Source: an uncultured Aliiroseovarius sp.
Lineage (GTDB): Bacteria > Pseudomonadota > Alphaproteobacteria > Rhodobacterales > Rhodobacteraceae
Direction of reading: 5' to 3'
DNA length: 64,000 nt
Assembly (NCBI RefSeq): GCF_947497285.1
Contig: NZ_CANMFT010000007.1
Coordinates: 62,001-126,000 of the forward strand
The position numbers and the translations under genes were made by a program. Below the pieces are notes generated by a model. That model was not told where the DNA came from and did not search any database. It saw only the letters and a program-made list of their open reading frames with translations. Of this stretch, positions 51,111 through 60,832 are shown one piece after another; position 1 is the stretch's first letter; each line of letters opens with the position of its first letter.

Positions 51111-52754
51111 ATGACGGCACATACGCTAGACTTTTTTGGTTCTGGATCTCAATCGGTCCAATACGCCCGTTCCTATGGGTCCGTTGACCAGTTTGCCCAT
51201 CAATTGACCACCGGGTTCTCGCGGTATGTCGGAGAGCCGGTCGATGCGTCGTTCAAGCTGCGGCCTGGTCGCGTTCTGACTTACAACCACGATAAATTGT
51301 CCAAGGCTGGGAAATGGTTCGCGCACAAGTCCTTGCAGGCGTGGTCTGCGGCGACGGGTATCAAGTTCAAGAAAGTGCCGTTTGCAAAGGCTGACATCAA
51401 GTACGTCCAAGGTGATCAGGATGGCGCCTACACCGTGACGAACTATAATTCGAAGGGCGATATCACCAAGGCGAAGGTGAATATTCCGAAGTGGTGGCAC
51501 AAAGGCGAGGCCTACAAACTTGCCAGCTATAGCTATCAGACCTTCTTGCATGAAACCGGTCACGCGCTGGGGCTTGGCCACGCGGGAAATTACAACGGCA
51601 ATGCCCGATTTCCTAAAGACGCGAAGTTTGCCAACGACAGCTGGCAAATGAGCGTCATGTCGTATTTCTCGCAGACCGAGAACACCAAGGTCAGCGGGTC
51701 GAAAGCGTTCATCCTGACCCCGATGCCCGCGGACCTGGAGGCGATTCACGATCTGTATGGTCGGCCGTCCGGATCGAAAAAAGTGAACACCGGTTCGACA
51801 ACCTACGGGTTTGGCTCAAAGGCGAAGGGGCCGGTGAAGCATCTGACCAAACAGAAATCAGTTGGCGCTTTCACCATCTTTGACCAAGGCGGCACGGACG
51901 CGATCAACATGTCCAAAACCAGCAAATCCCAGCGGATTGACCTGAATCCGGGTAGCTTTTCGAATGTCCTTGGGAAATCCAAAAACCTGCAGATCGAAAA
52001 GGGAACCTGGATTGAAAACGCCATTGGTGGGCAGGGAGCGGACGTGCTGATTGGCAACAAGCTGGTCAACAAGCTGATCGGGTATTCCGGGGCTGATATT
52101 CTTGTCGGCAATGGTGGGAACGATCGCCTGTATGGGAACGATGGCAAAGACAAGCTTATCGGTGGCCTGGGCAATGACTTACTGCGGGGCGGCAAAGGCG
52201 CCGATGTGTTGAATGGCGGGTCAGGCTTCGACAGTGTGTCTTATCGCTACGAAGCTACGGGCGTGGATGTCAATCTGACAACTGGTCAGTCTGGACGCGG
52301 AGCGTCAGGCGATACCTTCCTCTCCATCGAAGGGGTGGAAGGGTCCGTTCACGCTGATAACCTGATCGGCAACGCAGCCGCCAACTGGGTTTCCGGCCGT
52401 TCTGGCGATGATGTTTTGCAAGGTATGGGCGGGGCAGATAGGCTTTATGGCGGTGCCGGGAATGATGTGTTGGCGGGCGGCGCGGGGGATGACCTGTTGC
52501 ATGGCGGCTCTGGCGCAGACGAGTTTATCTTTGAAAGCGGCAATGATGTCATCGCTGATTTCTCGGACATCGGGGGGGATTCGATCAGCATCGACGCTGA
52601 TCTGGTTGTCGTGACGGATGCGGCCGATCTGATCGCAAATAGCGCCCAGTCCGATGGAACCGACACCACAATTACCTTCGACAACGGGGATACCCTGATC
52701 GTCCGCGGCGTGGCAGACCCAAGCTCCCTTGTCGACGACATCGCTTTTTTCTGA
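51111..52754 (+). CDS. serralysin-like (M10-type) zinc metalloprotease with RTX repeats
   Basis: HETGHALGLGHAGNYN (HExxHxxGxxH) with following MSVMSYF Met-turn; RTX repeats; C-terminal DTLIVRGVADPSSLVDDIAFF. Confidence 0.92.
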   Translation: MTAHTLDFFGSGSQSVQYARSYGSVDQFAHQLTTGFSRYVGEPVDASFKLRPGRVLTYNHDKLSKAGKWFAHKSLQAWSAATGIKFKKVPFAKADIKYVQGDQDGAYTVTNYNSKGDITKAKVNIPKWWHKGEAYKLASYSYQTFLHETGHALGLGHAGNYNGNARFPKDAKFANDSWQMSVMSYFSQTENTKVSGSKAFILTPMPADLEAIHDLYGRPSGSKKVNTGSTTYGFGSKAKGPVKHLTKQKSVGAFTIFDQGGTDAINMSKTSKSQRIDLNPGSFSNVLGKSKNLQIEKGTWIENAIGGQGADVLIGNKLVNKLIGYSGADILVGNGGNDRLYGNDGKDKLIGGLGNDLLRGGKGADVLNGGSGFDSVSYRYEATGVDVNLTTGQSGRGASGDTFLSIEGVEGSVHADNLIGNAAANWVSGRSGDDVLQGMGGADRLYGGAGNDVLAGGAGDDLLHGGSGADEFIFESGNDVIADFSDIGGDSISIDADLVVVTDAADLIANSAQSDGTDTTITFDNGDTLIVRGVADPSSLVDDIAFF

Positions 52755-52787
52755 GCTTCAAAGGCTCCCTCAAGCGATGTTGGTGCC

Positions 52788-53723
52788 TTAAAACCGGCCC
52801 ATCAGGAAGGCAGTATACAGCACCAGAGTCTGACGCGTGCTTTGTCGCCGGATACCGTGGCGACCAAGGGTAAAGACAGAACTGAACCTGTTGCGGTCGT
52901 GACGGTGGATGAACGTTTCCAGCTTTTGCGCATTCTCGCTGGTTAGCAGTTTGGCATTGCGGGTCAGTGCGGCGTTGTTTCCGTCCACCCAGCTTTTGAA
53001 ATGCCTGTTTCGCAACAAGCTGAGACGCCGTTGCAAGGCACCACGACCCAAGTTGGCCCCCAAGGTATTCGATCCGTGCTGGCGATACAGCAACGCGGGT
53101 TCGGGATCGGCGACGATGGTGGCGTCGGCGCCGGCAAGCAGTTGATAAATCCACCAATCGTGAAACGGGATGTCGCTTTGCGGGCCGGCTTCGCGCAACA
53201 GGCGCAAGGCGGGTTCGTTCAGCAGCATTGTGTTGCCGGCAAGTATGTTCTGCACAAGCGCATTGGCAAAACCAGGTGGGCGCCGGAACGGGCGCGACTC
53301 GCGCCGATGCGTCAGGTCTTCATCCACGAGGATCGTGCGACTGCCATACAGTGCCGGTTCGTCGCTGGGCAGACGCCCTAAGGCCTCAAGCCCGCGCAAC
53401 AGCCGGTGCGGCAACCAGACATCATCCTGATCGGACAGTGCGACAAATCCGGGTCGTTGGGCCAGCTCTGCGTCGCACAGAAGGGTCAGGAAGTTCATCG
53501 CGACACCATCCTGAGCGCCTTGGCGGATGTGCACCTCGTGTTGTGGGTGCGTGTCACGGAACGCCTGAACGATCGCCAGAGTGTCATCGGACGAGCCGTC
53601 GTCGCGGACCCAAAGAGACCAGTTTCGGTGGTCCTGACGTGCAAAGCTTTCCAACTGATCTGCGATGAAGTCTGCACCGTTATAGGTGCACATCAAAATG
53701 TGAACGTGATCAGAGAAGCTCAT
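52788..53723 (-). CDS. family 2 glycosyltransferase
   Basis: VHILMCTYNGADFIADQLESFARQDHRNWSLWVRDDGSSDDT; ALSDQDDVWLPHRL. Confidence 0.92.
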   Translation of the reverse strand: MSFSDHVHILMCTYNGADFIADQLESFARQDHRNWSLWVRDDGSSDDTLAIVQAFRDTHPQHEVHIRQGAQDGVAMNFLTLLCDAELAQRPGFVALSDQDDVWLPHRLLRGLEALGRLPSDEPALYGSRTILVDEDLTHRRESRPFRRPPGFANALVQNILAGNTMLLNEPALRLLREAGPQSDIPFHDWWIYQLLAGADATIVADPEPALLYRQHGSNTLGANLGRGALQRRLSLLRNRHFKSWVDGNNAALTRNAKLLTSENAQKLETFIHRHDRNRFSSVFTLGRHGIRRQSTRQTLVLYTAFLMGRF

Positions 53724-53724
53724 G

Positions 53725-54516
53725 TCAGTTGTACATGATGTCTTGATTGTAGCGCGTCAGCAAAATCAGCCCGGCTGACAGAGTCGCAAGAATGATCGCG
53801 AAGATATAAATGTAGGAAATATACGTCGGTTCGTAAGTCGCATAGACCCCCATGCGCATCTGGCCGATGACGTGAACAATCGGGTTGTACCAAAGAATAT
53901 CCTGCGCGACCTTTGGAAGGTCTTCGAAGTTGAACAAGACACCCGAAATCAAAAACAGCGGCCGCATGAGAATGCCCCAAATCTGCTGCCAGAAGGTGAA
54001 TTTCCAGAACAGAAAACAGTTCAAGGTGCCAAAGCCAAGTGCAAGGCCTAACGCCATCGTATAGGCCAGCGCCATTTCGGGAATGTTCAGAAACACAAAA
54101 GAGGGGTTCAGGATTACCATGCCGCCGATCAGAACAGCACCGATCATTGCTCCGGTCAGTCCGTTCAACAGCGCGCGCGCGATGATCGCATCGATATAGG
54201 TTACCCGCGGATACCCCAAAAGCGGCTTGGAATACCGGATCGCGACGGCGGTCTTCGAGCTAACCTCGCGAAACAGCGACAGGGGCAGCAAACCGGTCGA
54301 GTAATACAGGGGAAAGCTGTCGCCCAGCGATGGCGAACGCAGCGCCAAGGCGAAAACTATTGATAGAAAGGCAATCCCGCCAACCGGCTCGGCCAATGCC
54401 CAGAGATACCCAAGCGAGGACTTGCCGTATGTTGACGACATCTCGCGCAACATCAGGGCCACAATCGTGCGCCCTGACTTAAAAGAAGTGGTATCGGCTG
54501 TTAGTGGCTGGGACAT
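53725..54516 (-). CDS. capsular polysaccharide ABC exporter permease (KpsM-like)
   Basis: VALMLREMSSTYGKSSLGYLWALAEPVGGIAFLSIVFAL; ABC-2 type. Confidence 0.88.
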   Translation of the reverse strand: MSQPLTADTTSFKSGRTIVALMLREMSSTYGKSSLGYLWALAEPVGGIAFLSIVFALALRSPSLGDSFPLYYSTGLLPLSLFREVSSKTAVAIRYSKPLLGYPRVTYIDAIIARALLNGLTGAMIGAVLIGGMVILNPSFVFLNIPEMALAYTMALGLALGFGTLNCFLFWKFTFWQQIWGILMRPLFLISGVLFNFEDLPKVAQDILWYNPIVHVIGQMRMGVYATYEPTYISYIYIFAIILATLSAGLILLTRYNQDIMYN

Positions 54517-54608
54517 TGTGTAAAATCGAGTTGAATCATGGGGGCGGGTGTCCGATAACAACCCGCATAGATTATAGACAAAATCACGCTTCTGGCGTGT
54601 GTTCCCGG

Positions 54609-55937
54609 ATGACTAACGCAAAAGGCGGCGCAATGAAAGATGCAGGCTCTAATAAGCCCAAAAGCAAGGCATCCCCTTCGACTGCCAAAGCGCTGTCCAA
54701 GGACGATATTGACGACCTTGCCGATGATTCATGGGACGAAGGCCCAATAGAACCGAAGAAAAAGAAGAAGACGCCCAAAACAGAGAAGCCTGCGCAGCCA
54801 GTGGTTCAGCCGACTCCAAAACCCGCAGGTAAGGCAAAATTCCGCCGCAGGCATGGGATGCTTCTGAAGTCCTTCTACATCGTTGTTCTGCTTCCGATGA
54901 TTCTTGCTGGTGCCTATCTGTATTTTGTAGCCAAGGATCAGTATGCCTCTCATCTTGGGTTCTTGGTGCGTGCAGAAGAAACGGCATCCCCGGTCGAGAT
55001 CCTTGGCGGTATCACCAACCTGTCTGGCGCCTCCAGCGGGACAGATACGGATGTTTTGTTTGAGTTCATTCAGAGCCAGCGGATTGTCCGGCTGATCGAT
55101 GATCGCCTTGATCTTAAGAGCATGTACTACATGCCTTCGGACCCGATTTTCGGCGTGGACCAAGACGCCAAGATCGAAACGCTCCAATCGTTTTGGTCGC
55201 GGATTGTCAAAGTGTTTTACGACAGCGGATCCGGGCTGATCGAAGTGCGTGTGACGGCGTTCAGACCCGAAGATGCGAAAGCCGTCGCGGACGCTATCTA
55301 TGATGAGAGCTCCAAGATGATCAACGATCTCACGGCAATCGCGCGCGCTGATGCGACGCGCTATGCGCGTGAGGAGCTCAGCCTTGCGGTGGAGCGACTG
55401 CGCGAAACCCGCACGGCCATTCAGAAGTTCAGGCTGAAAACCCAGATTATTGACCCTCAGGCCGACATCGTTGGCCGGATGGGTCTGTTGAATTCGCTAC
55501 AATCCCAGCTGGCCAGTGCGCAGATTGATCTGGATTTGCTCATGCAAGGCTCTCGTGCGGATGATCCGCGGTTGTCTCAGGCGCAGCGGCGCGTCGATGT
55601 CATCACGGAACGATTGCATGAAGAACGGCAGCGCTTCAGCTCGGAAGAGGGCACGGTAAACGGTGCATATGCCGACCTGATTGGCGAATATGAAAGCCTC
55701 TCGGTCGACAAGCAATTCGCCGAAACTGCTTATCTGTCAGCCTTGGCTGCATTGGATGGGGCGACGGCCGAAGCGGCGCGCAAGTCACGCTATCTGGCGG
55801 CATATATCGAACCAACATTGGCCGAAACCGCTCAGTATCCCAATCGCCTGACCATTCTGGCGACCATGCTGGCTTTCCTGCTTGGTATCTGGACGGTTGC
55901 CGTAATGGTTTACTATTCGGTGCGTGACCGGAAATAG
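54609..55937 (+). CDS. capsule polysaccharide export inner-membrane protein (KpsE/Wzz-like)
   Basis: Two TM helices flanking a coiled coil; YVAKDQYASHLGFLVRAEE-type region and C-terminal YIEPTLAETAQYPNRLTILATMLAFLLGIWTV. Confidence 0.88.
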   Translation: MTNAKGGAMKDAGSNKPKSKASPSTAKALSKDDIDDLADDSWDEGPIEPKKKKKTPKTEKPAQPVVQPTPKPAGKAKFRRRHGMLLKSFYIVVLLPMILAGAYLYFVAKDQYASHLGFLVRAEETASPVEILGGITNLSGASSGTDTDVLFEFIQSQRIVRLIDDRLDLKSMYYMPSDPIFGVDQDAKIETLQSFWSRIVKVFYDSGSGLIEVRVTAFRPEDAKAVADAIYDESSKMINDLTAIARADATRYAREELSLAVERLRETRTAIQKFRLKTQIIDPQADIVGRMGLLNSLQSQLASAQIDLDLLMQGSRADDPRLSQAQRRVDVITERLHEERQRFSSEEGTVNGAYADLIGEYESLSVDKQFAETAYLSALAALDGATAEAARKSRYLAAYIEPTLAETAQYPNRLTILATMLAFLLGIWTVAVMVYYSVRDRK

Positions 55938-55946
55938 AGCGACCGC

Positions 55947-56600
55947 ATGATCCGTATTCGCAACCTTTGCAAAGCCTACCACCTGCGCGGCCAGACCAAG
56001 GTGGTCGCCGACAATATCAATGTCGACTTCGAAGCGGGCAAAGTTATTGGGTTGTTGGGGCGCAATGGTGCGGGCAAATCCAGCCTGATGCGCATGGTCG
56101 CAGGCACCATGCGTCACGATAGCGGGACGATCGAAATCGACGGCACGGTGTCTTGGCCGGTCGGGTTTTCGGGCAGCTTCCACGCCGATCTGACGGGCGC
56201 ACAAAACACAAAGTTTCTGGCGCGGATTTATGGCATCGATACAGATGAGCTTCGCGCCTATGTCGAAGAGTTCGCCGAGCTGGGGCAACATTTCCATATG
56301 CCAGTTCGAACCTATTCTTCAGGGATGAAATCCCGGCTTGCGTTCGGGGTTTCGATGGGGATCAAGTTTGACGTCTATTTGGTGGACGAGGTGACTTCGG
56401 TCGGCGACGCATCCTTTCGCAAGAAGAGCATGGCAGTGTTTCGCGACCGAATGGAATCCAGCGGGGCGCTTCTTGTGACCCACAACTTGCGCGTCATCAC
56501 GAATGTCTGCGACGCTGCATGTATTCTGGAAGACGGAAAACTGACCTATTATGAAGACGTTACGGAAGCCGTCGAAGTTCACAGGCAGATTGCGAACTAA
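55947..56600 (+). CDS. capsular polysaccharide ABC exporter ATP-binding protein (KpsT-like)
   Basis: LLGRNGAGKSSLMRMVAGTMRHDSG; YSSGMKSRLAFGVSMGIKFDVYLVDEVTSVGD. Confidence 0.93.
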   Translation: MIRIRNLCKAYHLRGQTKVVADNINVDFEAGKVIGLLGRNGAGKSSLMRMVAGTMRHDSGTIEIDGTVSWPVGFSGSFHADLTGAQNTKFLARIYGIDTDELRAYVEEFAELGQHFHMPVRTYSSGMKSRLAFGVSMGIKFDVYLVDEVTSVGDASFRKKSMAVFRDRMESSGALLVTHNLRVITNVCDAACILEDGKLTYYEDVTEAVEVHRQIAN

Positions 56601-56753
56601 CAGCGCTATTTGGCAACAAACTGTCTTGTGTCTGAGAGGCTGCAGACCACGAAATATGGTGATGACAGGCTTGTGAAAGGCCTTTTGTCGCCCTATTGTG
56701 CGCGAAACTGGCTTGTGAATTTCAAGCTTGCTGCATTTTTGGGGGTCGCGTTT

Positions 56754-57854
56754 ATGCGCTTTGTATTGGTCGCCGTATCGGTGTTTGCCTTGGCTAGCTG
56801 TAGTTTGCCACGTGGGGCACCTATTCAGTCGGAAATTATCGGAAAAGAAGCGGAAGAACGGTCAGATCTCGCGGTTTATCGTGTGTCTCGCGAAACGCTG
56901 TCCTCGATTTCCAGATGGCCTTCACCCAACAATAGCGCGGCGTATTCATGGCCAGCGCGCGGGGCACCCGCTGCAGACCGCGCAATCCGGGCCTTTGACC
57001 GTGTGGATGTGACGGTTTGGGACAGTGAAGAAGACTCGTTGCTGTCGTCGCCGGGCCAAAACACAGTTCAGATGCAAAGCATGCAGGTTTCGGCTGCCGG
57101 GACGGTGTTTTTGCCATTTGTTGGCACAGTCCATATTGCGGGCATGCCCCACGCCGCGGCGCGCACGCGTATTCAGCGCAAATACGAAGAGGTCATACCC
57201 TCCGCTCAGGTCCAGCTTAATGTTCAGCCAGGCACACGGGGTGCCGTTTCCGTGGTGTCGGGTGTTTCGCGCCCCGGCCCGATCACGATGGAAGATCCCG
57301 ATTTCACGGTGCTAAATGCCATCGCCACAGCTGGTGGCCCAAGCGCCAGAATTGACAATCCTTTGGTCAAACTTATCCGTGGCAACCGGTCCTACCGTCG
57401 GCCGCTAGAGCAAGTGATGGCCAATGCAAGCTATGACGTTGTGCTTCAGCCCGGCGACAAGGTCGCGGTTGAAGAGGACAAACGCTATTTCCGGTCGTTG
57501 GGTGCCGCCAGCCGCGAGGCGCTGATCCCGTTCTCGAAGGCCGATATTTCGGCGCTGGATGCAATGTCGATGATCGGCGGGCTGTCGGATATTCGCGCAA
57601 ATCCGAAAGGTATCTTGATATTGCGGGAATACCCATCGAAAGCCGTTCGGGCCGATAATTCGGGTCCAGACAACACACGCAGTGTTTTCGTGATTGACCT
57701 GACCACGGCCGATGGACTGTTCAGTGCAGGGAAGTTCAGCGTTCACAGCCAAGACACCGTGTTGGTGACCGAAAGCTCTGTTGCATCGGTTAGCGTGTTG
57801 CTTGACCTGCTTCGCAAGATCGCGGGCACGGCGGTTGATGTGAACAAGCTGTAG
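56754..57854 (+). CDS. polysaccharide export outer-membrane lipoprotein (KpsD/Wza family)
   Basis: Lipobox LASCSLPRG; DRVDVTVWDSEEDSLLSSPGQ...MQVSAAGTVFLPFVGTVHIAGMPHAAARTRI, SLBB-like region. Confidence 0.9.
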   Translation: MRFVLVAVSVFALASCSLPRGAPIQSEIIGKEAEERSDLAVYRVSRETLSSISRWPSPNNSAAYSWPARGAPAADRAIRAFDRVDVTVWDSEEDSLLSSPGQNTVQMQSMQVSAAGTVFLPFVGTVHIAGMPHAAARTRIQRKYEEVIPSAQVQLNVQPGTRGAVSVVSGVSRPGPITMEDPDFTVLNAIATAGGPSARIDNPLVKLIRGNRSYRRPLEQVMANASYDVVLQPGDKVAVEEDKRYFRSLGAASREALIPFSKADISALDAMSMIGGLSDIRANPKGILILREYPSKAVRADNSGPDNTRSVFVIDLTTADGLFSAGKFSVHSQDTVLVTESSVASVSVLLDLLRKIAGTAVDVNKL

Positions 57855-57891
57855 AACTTTTTTTGGCGCGGGCAACCCCCGCGCCAGTTGC

Positions 57892-58803
57892 TTAGCCTGG
57901 CTGGCGCCCCAGATGCCTTTCCCCGCGCGCACGTGACAGGGCGATCTGCTTTTGCCGCTCTCGGAACCGGGTACGGCGTGCGTCATCGAATTCTTCAATA
58001 CACTGGTGGCAACTGACCCCGTCTTCGTATTCCGGGCGGGTCTTGTCTTGCGGAAGGATTGGGCGGCGGCAGGCATGGCACAGTTCGTGCGGGCCCTCTG
58101 CCAATCCATGTTCCACGGACACCCTGCCATCGAACACGAAGCATGCGCCATTCCATAGGCTGTCCTCTGCCGGGATATCTTCGAGGTATTGCAAGATGCC
58201 ACCTTTCAGGTGGAAAACGTCCTCTATCCCTTGGCCAAGCAAGAAGTTGGTCGACTTTTCGCATCGAATGCCGCCCGTGCAGAACATCGCCACGCGCTTG
58301 TTGTGAAAGCGGTCTTTGTTGTCTTCCCACCAAGCAGGGAAATCGCGGAAAGTCTTCGTTTCGGGATCAATTGCGCCCTCGAAGGTGCCGATCGACACTT
58401 CGTAGTCATTGCGTGTGTCGATCACAACGACATCGTCTTGCGAGATTAAGTCGTTCCAGTCTTCGGGCAGCACGTAGTGCCCGACACGGGCGCGCGGGTC
58501 GACATCCGGCAGGCCCATGGTCACGATCTCTTTCTTCAGGCGCACTTTCATCTTGCCAAAGGGCTGATCCTTGGCGGTTGCTTCTTTCCAGGACAGATCA
58601 TGACATCCCGGCAAGGCGCGGATATGCGCGATGACGGCGTCGATCCCCTTGCGTGGCCCAGCGATGGTTCCGTTGATCCCCTCGCGCGCCAAAAGCAAAG
58701 AGCCTGTGACATGCTCGCGCTGGGCAAGCTCCAGCAAAGGTGCCTGCAAGGCTTCGGGGTTGTCGAACCGGGTGAAGTGATAAAGTGCTGCGATTGTATA
58801 CAT
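57892..58803 (-). CDS. trhO: rhodanese-family tRNA uridine hydroxylase TrhO (YceA/UPF0176)
   Basis: LLLAREGINGTIAG, DDVVVIDTRNDYEVSIGTFEGAIDPETKTFRDFPAW, MFCTGGIRCEKSTNFLL. Confidence 0.94.
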   Translation of the reverse strand: MYTIAALYHFTRFDNPEALQAPLLELAQREHVTGSLLLAREGINGTIAGPRKGIDAVIAHIRALPGCHDLSWKEATAKDQPFGKMKVRLKKEIVTMGLPDVDPRARVGHYVLPEDWNDLISQDDVVVIDTRNDYEVSIGTFEGAIDPETKTFRDFPAWWEDNKDRFHNKRVAMFCTGGIRCEKSTNFLLGQGIEDVFHLKGGILQYLEDIPAEDSLWNGACFVFDGRVSVEHGLAEGPHELCHACRRPILPQDKTRPEYEDGVSCHQCIEEFDDARRTRFRERQKQIALSRARGERHLGRQPG

Positions 58804-58903
58804 ACGGGCGGCATACGCCCATGTTTTCAAAGGATCAAGCCCGCCCTGCGCTTGACCCGCCTTCGCGCGGTGCTTACCCATTGAGTTTCAAGGAGGATCG
58901 CCC

Positions 58904-59512
58904 ATGCGTGACGCAACCGAAGCCCTGATCGTGATCGATGTCCAAAACGACTTTTGCCCCGGCGGCGCGTTGGCGGTCAACGAGGGCGACAAAATCATTC
59001 CGGTGATCAACGCGATGCTAGCTGATTTTCAGGTGAAAGTTCTGACACAGGACTGGCACCCGGCGGGCCATAGCTCCTTTGCGTCTTCCCACAAGGGAAA
59101 AGCACCTTTTGACACGACACAAATGCCCTATGGCACGCAGGTTCTGTGGCCGGATCACTGCATTCAGGGCAGCATCGGGGCAGCATTTCATGAACATCTG
59201 CATCGTGATCGCGCCGATCTGATCATCCGCAAGGGGTTCCGCGCCCAGATTGACAGCTACTCGGCCTTTTTTGAGAATGACCAGACAACGCCGACCGGGC
59301 TGGAAGGGTATTTGCGCACGCGTGGCGTATCGAAGCTGACGCTTGTGGGGCTGGCCACCGATTTCTGCGTGGCGTATTCCGCTATCGACGGGGCCAAACT
59401 TGGATTTGACGTGACCGTTCTGGAAACTGCGTGTCGTGCAATTGATCTTGACGGATCACTGGACATTGCCCGCGCAAACATGCGCGCCGCAGGCGTGACG
59501 TTGGAGGCATAG
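58904..59512 (+). CDS. pncA: nicotinamidase
   Basis: ALIVIDVQNDFCPGGALAVNEGDKIIPVIN; LTQDWHPAGHSSFAS; GLATDFCVAYSAIDGAKLGFDVTVLETACRAID. Confidence 0.96.
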   Translation: MRDATEALIVIDVQNDFCPGGALAVNEGDKIIPVINAMLADFQVKVLTQDWHPAGHSSFASSHKGKAPFDTTQMPYGTQVLWPDHCIQGSIGAAFHEHLHRDRADLIIRKGFRAQIDSYSAFFENDQTTPTGLEGYLRTRGVSKLTLVGLATDFCVAYSAIDGAKLGFDVTVLETACRAIDLDGSLDIARANMRAAGVTLEA

Positions 59513-60805
59513 ATGGTCGATATCGCAAGCCGGGTTTACAACCACCATTGGAAGATCGACCCGATCGTCCGGTCGTTGATCGACACCGATTTCTATAAGC
59601 TCCTGATGTGCCAATCAGTGTTTCGCAACAAGCCGGACACCAACGTCACATTCAGCCTGATCAACCGCACGAAGTCTTTGCCCTTGGCCGATCTGATCGA
59701 CGAAGGCGAGCTGCGCGAGCAGTTGGACCATATCCGGTCGCTGAGCTTGTCGCGTGGTGAAAGCACGTGGCTGCGGGGCAATACCTTCTATGGCAAGCGC
59801 CAGATGTTTCGCCCGGATTTCATGGAGTGGTTCGAAGGTGTGCGCTTGCCCGATTACCATCTTGAACGTGTCGGCGATCAGTTCGAGCTTACGTTCGAAG
59901 GGTCGTGGCCCGAAGTCATGATGTGGGAAATCCCTGCGCTTTCGGTGCTGATGGAACTGCGTGGCCGGGCCGTGCTGCGCGGCATGGGAAAGTTCGAACT
60001 TCAGGTGCTCTATGCCCGTGCGATGACCCGGATCTGGGAAAAGATCGAGCAACTCCGCCAGCTTGAGGATTTGCGTCTGGCCGATTTCGGAACCAGACGT
60101 CGCCACAGCTATCTGTGGCAAGACTGGTGCGTTCAGGCGATGATGGAAGGGTTGGGGGATCGCTTCGTCGGCACCTCGAATTGTTCGATCGCAATGAAAC
60201 GCGACATCGAGGCGATCGGCACAAACGCGCACGAATTGCCCATGGTCTATGCTGCCTTGGCTGATGATGACGCAGCCTTGGCGCAAGCCCCGTATGAGGT
60301 GCTAGCGGATTGGCATGAAGAACATGATGGGAATCTGCGGATCATCCTGCCTGACACCTATGGCACGCAGGGCTTTCTGGACCATGCGCCGGATTGGCTG
60401 GCCGGGTGGACGGGTATCCGGATCGATAGCGGTGACCCGGCTGAGGGCGCCGAGATCGCCATCAAGTGGTGGAAGGAACGTGGCGAAGACCCGACACAGA
60501 AGATGGTGATCTTCTCGGATGGCCTGGATACGGCCAAGATCATCGAACTTCATCAGCAATTTGCAGGGCGTGTGCGGACAAGTTTTGGTTGGGGCACGCT
60601 TTTGACCAACGATTTCCGCGGTCTTGTGCCAGACGATGCGCTTGCGCCGTTTTCGCTGGTCTGCAAAGCGGTTGCGGCCAATGGGCGGGCGACGGTCAAG
60701 CTGTCGGATAACCCCCGCAAGGCCATGGGGCCAAAGTCTGAAATCGAGCGTTATAAGCGCGTTTTTGGTGTCGGCAAACAGCCTGAAATGGAGGTCATTG
60801 TCTAA
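59513..60805 (+). CDS. pncB: nicotinate phosphoribosyltransferase
   Basis: SLIDTDFYKLLMCQSVFRNKPDTNVTFSLINR; FGTRRRHSYLWQDWCVQAM; IRIDSGDPAEGAEIAIKWW. Confidence 0.96.
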   Translation: MVDIASRVYNHHWKIDPIVRSLIDTDFYKLLMCQSVFRNKPDTNVTFSLINRTKSLPLADLIDEGELREQLDHIRSLSLSRGESTWLRGNTFYGKRQMFRPDFMEWFEGVRLPDYHLERVGDQFELTFEGSWPEVMMWEIPALSVLMELRGRAVLRGMGKFELQVLYARAMTRIWEKIEQLRQLEDLRLADFGTRRRHSYLWQDWCVQAMMEGLGDRFVGTSNCSIAMKRDIEAIGTNAHELPMVYAALADDDAALAQAPYEVLADWHEEHDGNLRIILPDTYGTQGFLDHAPDWLAGWTGIRIDSGDPAEGAEIAIKWWKERGEDPTQKMVIFSDGLDTAKIIELHQQFAGRVRTSFGWGTLLTNDFRGLVPDDALAPFSLVCKAVAANGRATVKLSDNPRKAMGPKSEIERYKRVFGVGKQPEMEVIV

Positions 60806-60832
60806 GCGCAGACAGGCGCGAAAAGACGATGA

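Noticed and set aside
57865-57885. GGCGCGGG-CAACC-CCCGCGCC hairpin between convergent genes as a terminator
   Set aside because: Perfect 8-bp stem but no T-tract after the stem on either strand (T-run lies before it on the plus strand); not called as an intrinsic terminator.
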